From NCBI GenBank assembly GCA_002316385.1, contig DCDL01000037.1:1-12675 (forward strand): 12,675 bases of DNA, written 5' to 3'. A program made the position numbers and the translations under genes. A model generated the notes under the pieces. The model had not been told where the DNA came from, did not search any database, and saw only the letters and a list, made by a program, of their open reading frames with translations. Source of the DNA: Clostridium sp. UBA1056. Lineage in GTDB: Bacteria > Bacillota > Clostridia > Clostridiales > Clostridiaceae. Of the stretch, positions 7,151 to 12,675 are shown one piece after another (the first letter of the stretch is position 1; each line of letters opens with the position of its first letter).

Positions 7151-7164
7151 TTAATACAAATTTT

Positions 7165-7216
7165 TAGGGCTATATTCATATTAAATTGATTAATATGAAT
7201 ATAGCCCTAGTTTTTA
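7165..7216 (+). terminator. Strong Rho-independent terminator after the third BFD gene
   Basis: A perfect 20-bp stem (7165-7184 with 7190-7209), starting TAGGGC and closing on a 5-base loop, is followed by GTTTTTA. It begins 14 bases after the stop codon. This is the longest uninterrupted stem in the window and marks the end of the BFD block. Confidence 0.9.
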
Positions 7217-7341
7217 TAGTATTACTTTGAAAATCTTAACATTATCTTTATATGATAAATACTCATCTTAATACAAAATTTATTAATACATTGTTAAAAT
7301 GATAATATAAAGAAATGTTAATTAAGAGGAGTTGACATATT

Positions 7342-7731
7342 ATGAAGAGTGATAACAAAAAGAATGAATTTAGGACTTATATGGACAAGGCTATTTTAAA
7401 TTTAAAAGCTAAAAATTATGAAGTAGCAAGAGAATATATTTACAAGGCAATGGTAATAGATGACTCAGCTCCACAAATCCATAACTTACTTGGTATATTA
7501 TATGAACTAAATAAAAATATAGATTTAGCACAGAGACACTATAGTGCAGCATATTCCCTTAATACTAGCTTTAGCCCTGCAATAAATAATTTAGAGAGAG
7601 TAAGTGATTTTTCATATAAATATAATACTTATGATATTGATTATGGTACTAATAAAGAGTATGTTGAAAGTCAAATATATAAAGTAGTTTATGATGAAAA
7701 AAATATAGGAAAACTAGTTAAGCTAGGTTAG
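7342..7731 (+). CDS. Small tetratricopeptide (TPR) repeat protein
   Basis: The 129-residue soluble protein has two TPR-like helical hairpins, about residues 13-46 (NLKAKNYEVAREYIYKAMVI) and 47-80 (LGILYELNKNIDLAQRHYSA), showing the usual small/aromatic pattern. A Tyr-rich tail without clear repeats follows. There is no signal peptide or membrane helix, so a cytoplasmic adaptor role in protein-protein contact is expected. AGAGGAG (7325-7331) is ten bases before ATG. A weak promoter may lie near 7280-7308. It sits 116 bases before the KdpD-like kinase on the same strand, so it may belong to the same signalling unit, but nothing in the sequence proves that. The partner is unknown. Confidence 0.82.
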   Translation: MKSDNKKNEFRTYMDKAILNLKAKNYEVAREYIYKAMVIDDSAPQIHNLLGILYELNKNIDLAQRHYSAAYSLNTSFSPAINNLERVSDFSYKYNTYDIDYGTNKEYVESQIYKVVYDEKNIGKLVKLG

Positions 7732-7788
7732 ATATAAAATATAATTAAGTTAGATAGCAAAGCTTTATTAGATTAGTAAATTCTAATA

Positions 7789-7817
7789 TTGAATTTTAAA
7801 TTTAGTAAATATAATAT
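7789..7817 (+). promoter_or_regulatory. Candidate promoter for the kinase-regulator pair
   Basis: TTGAAT (7789-7794) is followed after 17 bases by TAATAT (7812-7817), with TATAAT also present at a shorter 15-base spacing (7810-7815). It lies 30 bases ahead of the kinase start. The matches are moderate in an AT-rich gap; the kinase could equally be read from the TPR gene's promoter, since no terminator separates them. Confidence 0.4.
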
Positions 7818-7847
7818 GTAATTAACAGTTTAAAGGAGATGGATACA

Positions 7848-9419
7848 ATGAAATATGATAAAAGTATATGTGATTATGATGATAAAAAGAAAGATAAAGA
7901 ATCATATACGGTTAACGATTTTCTAAAAACTATAATAATAATGTCTTTAAGTACAGTTGTATCCATTATGTTTGGAAAACTTGAATTTAATGAATCTAAT
8001 ATTATACTTATATTTATATTGGGAGTATTGTTTACAGCTAGAAGTACAGAAGGATATTTTTATGGTACAATGGCATCAGTAATAGGAGTATTGACTTTTA
8101 ATTTTTTCTTTACAGTACCATATTATACCTTTAGGGCATATAGAAGCGATTATCCAATAACTTTTTTTGTGATGTTATCAGTAGCTATAATTACAAGTAT
8201 GTTGACTTCTAAAGTTAAAAAAGAAGCTGAAATAGCATATATTAGAGAAAAAAGGATTAGACTATTATATACAAATAACAAAAAATTACTTATTGCTAGA
8301 AATAAAGATCAGATAATTGAGCTCTGTGGTAAAAGTTTGGTAGATATGTGTAATAGAAGTGTTATAATAGCTGTTAAAGATTCTCGAAATAATTTAATGG
8401 ACCCAAGGATATTTGTTGAAGAAAGTGATATAGGCAGTGAGAATATATTTCAATCGTCTTTGGAAAGAAATGCATTAAGGGAAGTACTTAAATCAGGAGA
8501 GATAGTTGGTATGGGTACAGACTTCTTTAACAAAAATAGAGCTTACTATTATCCTATAAAAGGGCAACATGATATTTTAGGGGTAATAGGTATGACATGT
8601 CTTCAAAAAAATGAACTTACAGCAAATGAAAAAATAACACTAGCATCTATATCAGCACAGGTGGCCTTAGCGCTTGAGAGAGAAGAACTATTTGAAAAAA
8701 GTAAACAAGCAAATCTAGATGCAGAGAGGGAACGATTAAGAGGAAACTTACTTAGATCAATTTCACATGATTTGAGAACACCACTTACAAGTATTATGGG
8801 TTCTGCATCAACTATTCTTGAAAATTATGATTTATTGGATAAGGAACTACAAAAGGAACTTCTTCAAAATATCTGTGAAGATGGTAATTGGCTTATTCAT
8901 TCTGTTGAGAACATACTAAGCATGACAAGGATTGATGAAGGAAGGCTCGAAATAAAAAAAGAACCTGAAATTGTTGAAGAGATTATTACTGAAGCTGTTT
9001 CGAGAGTAAAAAAATTTGAAGATAAACGTAATATAAAAATAGATTTGCCAACGGAAATGATATTGATACCAGTAGATGGATTATTAATAGAGCAGGTACT
9101 TATAAATTTAATTTATAATGCTATAAATTATACACCAGATAATTCATATATAGAGGTTAAAGTAAAAGCCCTAAAAGATAAAGTAATCTTTCAAGTTTTA
9201 GATAATGGGAACGGTATACCAGAAGAAGATTTACCTAATATATTTACAAGATTTTATACAAAATCTAAGACAAAGCAGCTGGAAAATAGAGGAATAGGAT
9301 TGGGACTGGCTATATGTAAATCTATAGTTAAAGCACATAATGGACAAATAGAAGCCTTTAATAATGAATTAGGTGGTGCTACATTTAGATTTAGTATACC
9401 TAGAGATGGAGGGATATAG
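7848..9419 (+). CDS. KdpD-like sensor histidine kinase lacking the N-terminal KdpD/USP domains
   Basis: Membrane histidine kinase of about 523 residues. The start at 7848 is chosen because AAAGGAG (7832-7838) directly abuts the upstream ATG at 7839 and is well spaced only for 7848. The order is a short charged N-terminus, a four-helix DUF4118 membrane domain (about 25-120), a GAF-like region (about 140-275), a HisKA domain with phosphorylated His in SISHDLRTPLTSI (about H307), and a HATPase with N box LIYNAINY, G1 DNGNGIP and G2 GIGLGLA. Classical KdpD is near 900 residues with an N-terminal Walker-containing KdpD domain and a USP domain; both are absent here, and upstream sequence does not encode them. 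Its stop abuts the regulator's start. The signal may be potassium or turgor as for KdpD, but no kdpFABC is present, so that is inference. Confidence 0.9.
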   Translation: MKYDKSICDYDDKKKDKESYTVNDFLKTIIIMSLSTVVSIMFGKLEFNESNIILIFILGVLFTARSTEGYFYGTMASVIGVLTFNFFFTVPYYTFRAYRSDYPITFFVMLSVAIITSMLTSKVKKEAEIAYIREKRIRLLYTNNKKLLIARNKDQIIELCGKSLVDMCNRSVIIAVKDSRNNLMDPRIFVEESDIGSENIFQSSLERNALREVLKSGEIVGMGTDFFNKNRAYYYPIKGQHDILGVIGMTCLQKNELTANEKITLASISAQVALALEREELFEKSKQANLDAERERLRGNLLRSISHDLRTPLTSIMGSASTILENYDLLDKELQKELLQNICEDGNWLIHSVENILSMTRIDEGRLEIKKEPEIVEEIITEAVSRVKKFEDKRNIKIDLPTEMILIPVDGLLIEQVLINLIYNAINYTPDNSYIEVKVKALKDKVIFQVLDNGNGIPEEDLPNIFTRFYTKSKTKQLENRGIGLGLAICKSIVKAHNGQIEAFNNELGGATFRFSIPRDGGI

Positions 9420-10121
9420 ATGGAAATAAAACCATTAATTCTAATTGTTGAAGATGATAAACCCATAAGTAAATTTATAAAGGTGTCTATGGAAACTCAA
9501 GGCTACAAATGTATTGATACAAAATATGGGGACGCGGCAATCTCTTTAGTTTTCTCAATGAATCCAGACATAGTAATTCTGGATTTAGGTCTTCCAGATA
9601 TGGACGGACTTCAAGTTATAGAAAAGATTGTAGGAAAAACTAAAGCTAAGATAATTGTAGTATCTGCTCGTGGACATGAGAGAGCAAAGGTTGAGGCATT
9701 AGATTGTGGAGCTGACGATTATTTAACTAAACCATTTAGTGTTTCTGAACTTTTAGCTAGAGTTAGAGTAGCCCTTAGAAATCGAAATCATAATATTATA
9801 AATGAAAGTGACAGGACAGAAAGTTTTGAAGTGAGAGGACTAAAGATAGATTTTGAAAAGCATAGGGTATTTGTAGAAGGAAAAGAAATACATTTAACGC
9901 CTATAGAATATAAATTGATTGAATTAATGTCAAAGTATTCTGGGAGAGTTTTAACTCATAAATTTATTGTAAATGAGATATGGGGAAACTACTGTGACAA
10001 TGAAACTCAATCTCTCAGGGTATTTATGGCAAGTATAAGGAGAAAAATTGAAAAGGATCCAGCAGATCCACAGTATATAAAAACAGAAGTTGGAGTGGGG
10101 TATAGATTAATTGATGAATAA
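9420..10121 (+). CDS. OmpR/PhoB-family response regulator, KdpE-like
   Basis: DNA-binding partner of the preceding kinase. The 233 residues comprise a receiver domain and a winged-helix output domain. The receiver has the acidic pair E11/D12-D13, phospho-acceptor D55 in VILDLGLPDMDG, switch S82 and K104 in LTKPF. The output domain runs from about 130 to the end and contains LTPIEYKLIELM, ending in the typical VGVGYRLID. All catalytic residues are intact. The ATG follows the kinase stop with no gap (TAGATG), and GGAGGG (9408-9413) lies within the kinase's last codons, so translation is coupled and the two are surely a pair. KdpE is the closest well-known homologue by feel, but the target genes are not visible here. 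A 96-bp palindrome starts 10 bases after its stop and may end the transcript. Confidence 0.92.
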   Translation: MEIKPLILIVEDDKPISKFIKVSMETQGYKCIDTKYGDAAISLVFSMNPDIVILDLGLPDMDGLQVIEKIVGKTKAKIIVVSARGHERAKVEALDCGADDYLTKPFSVSELLARVRVALRNRNHNIINESDRTESFEVRGLKIDFEKHRVFVEGKEIHLTPIEYKLIELMSKYSGRVLTHKFIVNEIWGNYCDNETQSLRVFMASIRRKIEKDPADPQYIKTEVGVGYRLIDE

Positions 10122-10131
10122 ATTATATTTA

Positions 10132-10227
10132 AAAGGAACTTTTGCAAAACGAACTAATCTAAATAAATATTAAAGTTCATCTTCAATATTTATTTAGATT
10201 AGTAATATATTTTGCGAAAGCCCCTTT
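10132..10227. repeat. Palindromic repeat element, copy A (both arms)
   Basis: An imperfect palindrome of about 96 bp lies between convergent genes. The inner stem is 19 perfect pairs (10153-10171 with 10185-10203). Next come an internal loop, GCAAAA / TTTTGC (10144-10149 with 10210-10215), and outer pairs TTTTC / GAAAG and AAAGG / CCTTT. The 13-base loop is 10172-10184. The right arm, read on the minus strand, closely matches the sequence at 12628-12668, so this is a dispersed repeat and not a unique hairpin. It could serve both flanking genes as a transcription end. No transposase or coding capacity is present. Confidence 0.8.
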
Positions 10228-10256
10228 GTTTGAAAGATTTCTTATAGAGGTACTTA

Positions 10257-10538
10257 TTAATCTTTCATTTCATTTTTAATATCATTTTTTAATTCTTTAG
10301 CTATTTCTTTTCCTCCAGCCATAGTTTTGTTATAAAGATTTTTAACTAGTCTACCTTCTTCTTTACCTTCATTTTTCATCTGAGCTTTTAGGTTATGAAC
10401 AAATTTTTTTTCTGAAATAAAATCTTGAATGTCTTCTTTTTTATCGTCATATTGGATTTTCATTTCATTAAACATATCCTTAGCTCCACTAGTAATCTTA
10501 TTCATACCTTCTTTAACATCTTCACCTATTTTGTTCAT
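10257..10538 (-). CDS. Small, highly charged helical protein of unknown function
   Basis: The 93-residue product is very rich in Lys, Glu, Asp, Asn and Met and has no Cys, Trp or Pro. It has no signal peptide or membrane helix. The composition suggests long amphipathic helices, loosely like YtxH/LEA-type stress proteins, but I do not recognise a family. A good ribosome site (AAGGGAG on the minus strand, 10551-10545) sits six bases before ATG, which supports a real gene. A hairpin ATGCTA-CTAAAT-TAGCAT (10585-10568, minus) lies in its leader. A weak promoter TTGATT-16-TATATC is possible further upstream. It converges on the response regulator, with the palindromic repeat between them. Function is unknown. 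Confidence 0.75.
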   Translation of the reverse strand: MNKIGEDVKEGMNKITSGAKDMFNEMKIQYDDKKEDIQDFISEKKFVHNLKAQMKNEGKEEGRLVKNLYNKTMAGGKEIAKELKNDIKNEMKD

Positions 10539-10977
10539 AAAAATCTCCCTTCTTAATACTATTCTAAATGCTAATTTAGTAGCATATGATATAAATTCTT
10601 GTTTAATAGAATCAAAATAAATATTGATATATATAAGTTTTATTAAAGTTTCTACATTAAATTTGCTTACAATTCTAGGTCACACTAAGGAATATTAATG
10701 AATTTTATTTGTTGAAACTTATATTTATGAATATAAAGTTTAATTCTATTTTCATATAGTTTGTTCAAAAAACATTATAATATTTTATAAATTTAATGGT
10801 GATGTAGGTATTAACTTCAATAATTGTATTTAAATTTATTAGTTACTTTAATATGTGTAGATAGATTATAAGTAAATACATAACTATGTTAAATTTTAAA
10901 CTAGGCAACTTAAGGAAATATGTAACAGGAAATGTAGTAAATCTATTAAAAGTAATAAAAATTGAAAAGAGGTAAAA

Positions 10978-11015
10978 AATATGGTATACTAAATGTGAAT
11001 TAAGTATACCATATT
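10978..11015. promoter_or_regulatory. Perfect 13-bp inverted repeat, possible operator or RNA hairpin
   Basis: AATATGGTATACT (10978-10990) and AGTATACCATATT (11003-11015) are exact reverse complements around a 12-base spacer. Each arm contains its own GTATAC palindrome. No T run follows on the plus strand, so it does not look like a terminator. A dimeric regulator site or a structured leader is possible; nothing names the regulator. Confidence 0.45.
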
Positions 11016-11146
11016 ACAATGTAAAGCTATACATGTATATAGCATTTTATATGCCAATATAAAAGTTTTGTTTAGAAGGCATTAATATAAATATCATAAT
11101 TAAAAAATTAACTATATTAGCTAAAAACACTATAAATAGATAACAA

Positions 11147-11177
11147 CAAATAATTATATTAAAGATATAATTATTTG
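11147..11177 (+). promoter_or_regulatory. 13-bp hairpin in the leader of the fatty acid transporter gene
   Basis: CAAATAATTATAT (11147-11159) pairs perfectly with ATATAATTATTTG (11165-11177) around a 5-base loop. It ends 43 bases before the transporter start codon. A smaller GATAT-AAAA-ATATC hairpin follows at 11180-11193. It could stabilise the mRNA or be a regulator's operator. No clear promoter boxes were found for this gene; TTGTTT (11068-11073) with TATCAT (11092-11097) is the best but weak candidate. Confidence 0.4.
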
Positions 11178-11220
11178 CTGATATAAAAATATCCATATAT
11201 GTATTAAGGGGGGAAGGAAA

Positions 11221-12582
11221 ATGTTTAAAAAATTTACAAATGGTTGTGTTAAATTAGTTCAGAATTACCTGCCAGATCCATTTTTATTTTGTATCATTTT
11301 AACTTTCATGATCTTTATTTCAGGGGTTCTATTTACAGGACAATCTCCATTGGCTATGGTTATTCATTGGACAGATGGATTTTGGAGCTTATTAGCATTT
11401 GCGATGCAAATGGCGCTAGTTCTTGTTTTTGGACATACTTTAGCTAGTGCACCAGCTTTTAAAAAAATTACAAAGAAGCTAGCTAGGATTCCTAAAACTC
11501 CAACTCAAGCAATATTATTAGTTACTTTTGTATCATCTATAGCATGTATATTAAACTGGGGATTTGGGTTAGTTATAGGAGCAATATTTGCAAAGGAGCT
11601 TGCAAAGGAAGTAGATGGTGTTGATTATAGACTTCTAATAGCTTCGGCTTATTCTGGATTTTTACTATGGCATGCTGGACTATCAGCATCAATTCCACTA
11701 ACTCTTGCTACTGGTGGAGAGTCTTTAGTTGCAGCAACGGCCGGAGCAGTAAGTGCAGCAGGAGTACCAACTAGCGAAACTATATTTTCACTGTTTAATT
11801 TAGTTATAGTAGGAGTTTTAGTAATAACTCTACCACTTATAAATAGGGCTATGCATCCAGACAAAGGGCATGCAGTAGTCATAGATAAAAAGTTGTTAAA
11901 TGATGAAGAGGAGTTCATCGAAATGCCAAGGGAAAAAATGACTCCAGCTGATAAGTTAGAAAATAGTAAGTTAGTTACTTGGCTAATTTCAATAATGGGA
12001 TTTACTTATATAATATATTATTTCATTACATCAGGATTTGATTTAAATCTTAATATAGTAAATTTTATATTTTTATTTTTAGGCATTTTATTACATGGAA
12101 CTCCAAAGCGATTTTTGAACGCACTAATGGAGGGAGCTAAAGGCGCAGGCCCAATATTACTTCAATTTCCATTTTATGCAGGTATTATGGGAATGATGAC
12201 GGGAGCTAATGCGGAGGGAATATCTTTAGCGGTATTAATGTCTAATATATTTGTGACTATTTCTAATGAAGTTACATTTCCAATGTTCTCATTCCTAAGT
12301 GCCGGATTAGTTAATTTCTTTGTACCATCTGGTGGTGGACAATGGGCTGTTCAGGCACCAATTATGATGCCTGCTGGTGCTGAGTTAGGAGTAAGTACAG
12401 CAAAAACAGCTATGTCAATTGCATGGGGAGATGCGTGGACAAATATGATTCAACCTTTCTGGGCTTTACCAGCACTTGGAATAGCAGGATTGGGAGCAAA
12501 GGATATTATGGGATATTGTATAATAGATTTGCTATACTCAGGATTAGTAATTGCTGTAGGTCTTACTGTTATAGGTATTTAG
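11221..12582 (+). CDS. atoE: Short-chain fatty acid transporter, AtoE family
   Basis: Polytopic membrane protein of 453 residues, close to the about 440 usual for AtoE (SCFA_trans family). It is expected to move acetoacetate, butyrate or similar short-chain acids. Family-like segments include the N-terminal LPDPFLFCIILTF, NWGFGLVIGAIFAKEL, LLWHAGLSASIPLTLAT near the middle, and the C-terminal FFVPSGGGQWAVQAPIM followed by AWGDAWTNMIQPFWALP. Hydrophobic helices cover most of the length, with one charged cytoplasmic loop near residues 215-250. AAGGGGGGAAGG lies just before ATG, so expression may be high. No ato catabolic genes are in the window, so it may work alone or in fermentation-product exchange. 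Substrate within the family is not resolved by sequence. It ends 45 bases before a copy of the palindromic repeat. Confidence 0.9.
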   Translation: MFKKFTNGCVKLVQNYLPDPFLFCIILTFMIFISGVLFTGQSPLAMVIHWTDGFWSLLAFAMQMALVLVFGHTLASAPAFKKITKKLARIPKTPTQAILLVTFVSSIACILNWGFGLVIGAIFAKELAKEVDGVDYRLLIASAYSGFLLWHAGLSASIPLTLATGGESLVAATAGAVSAAGVPTSETIFSLFNLVIVGVLVITLPLINRAMHPDKGHAVVIDKKLLNDEEEFIEMPREKMTPADKLENSKLVTWLISIMGFTYIIYYFITSGFDLNLNIVNFIFLFLGILLHGTPKRFLNALMEGAKGAGPILLQFPFYAGIMGMMTGANAEGISLAVLMSNIFVTISNEVTFPMFSFLSAGLVNFFVPSGGGQWAVQAPIMMPAGAELGVSTAKTAMSIAWGDAWTNMIQPFWALPALGIAGLGAKDIMGYCIIDLLYSGLVIAVGLTVIGI

Positions 12583-12627
12583 AATTATTTTATTAATTCA
12601 GCTAATTACGAAATAATATATAATTTT

Positions 12628-12675
12628 AAAGGGGCTTTCACAAAAAGCTAATCTAAATAAATATTGAATAAGCAC
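12628..12675. repeat. Palindromic repeat element, copy B (cut by the window end)
   Basis: Starting AAAGGGGCTTTC, this stretch repeats the right arm of copy A read on the minus strand. It shares that 12-base start, then CAAAA, then a 21-base identical block (12648-12668 against 10202-10182). It differs by one base and by a five-base shorter spacer. Only one arm fits in the window; the partner arm should lie just beyond it. Like copy A, it sits right after a gene. Confidence 0.75.

Larger units (their letters stand above)
10539..11220. other. 682-bp intergenic region with hairpins
   Basis: No supported reading frame was found on either strand. The left end holds the leader of the minus-strand small gene. 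The right half holds a 13-bp perfect inverted repeat at 10978-11015, a short GCTATA-CATGTA-TATAGC hairpin at 11026-11043 and another 13-bp hairpin at 11147-11177 ahead of the transporter. About 10620-10970 is AT-rich sequence in which I saw nothing specific. Confidence 0.6.

Noticed and set aside
10132..10227. CRISPR repeat or insertion sequence
   Set aside because: There are only two arms of one palindrome and no regular repeat-spacer pattern, and no transposase or cas gene is present.
10429..10620. Plus-strand open frame of 63 residues
   Set aside because: It is antisense to the small charged protein gene, which has the better ribosome site and codon pattern.

Overview
The window is very AT-rich, with AGA/ATA/TTA-heavy codon use, strong AGGAGG-type ribosome binding sites and short hairpin-plus-T terminators. 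This points to a low-GC anaerobic Firmicute of the class Clostridia (Clostridium or a Peptostreptococcaceae relative). The genus is an inference from style only. No rRNA, tRNA, CRISPR array, transposase or phage gene was seen.

Layout. 1-431 is non-coding leader with one terminator-like hairpin. 432-2420 (+) is a methyl-accepting chemotaxis protein with a double-Cache sensor that carries residues of the amino-acid-binding motif. It converges on a three-gene minus-strand operon (5385 down to 2506): a lipoprotein binding protein, a FecCD-type permease and an ATPase. That operon is preceded by a clear cobalamin riboswitch (5538-5688, minus) and a sigma-A type promoter, so it is best read as a BtuFCD corrinoid importer. 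An 8-nt segment downstream of the aptamer is perfectly complementary to a conserved aptamer segment and could alternatively cover the ribosome binding site, which suggests translational control.

Divergent from it, 5986-7150 (+) holds three small paralogous BFD-type [2Fe-2S] genes. Two encode proteins of two tandem domains and one encodes a single domain, giving five cluster-binding domains. All five keep the CxC-X31-CxxC spacing. The first gene's promoter is overlapped by a perfect AT palindrome that resembles a Fur site. The third gene was recovered by direct reading. Strong terminators follow the second and third genes.

7342-10121 (+) contains a small TPR protein, a histidine kinase equivalent to only the C-terminal half of KdpD (DUF4118 membrane domain, GAF-like region, HisKA, HATPase) and a KdpE-like OmpR response regulator. 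No kdpFABC genes are in the window. A small, highly charged, Cys/Trp/Pro-free protein lies convergently at 10257-10538 (-). Between the two is a 96-bp imperfect palindrome whose arm sequence recurs at 12628-12675, so it belongs to a dispersed palindromic repeat family. After a 682-bp non-coding stretch with two perfect 13-bp hairpins, 11221-12582 (+) encodes an AtoE-family short-chain fatty acid transporter.

Taken together the window is chromosomal housekeeping and adaptation: amino-acid chemotaxis, B12 uptake, iron-sulfur/iron handling, potassium or envelope signalling, and short-chain acid transport. The items most worth follow-up are the BFD cluster with its putative iron-responsive promoter, the riboswitch expression platform and the palindromic repeat family.
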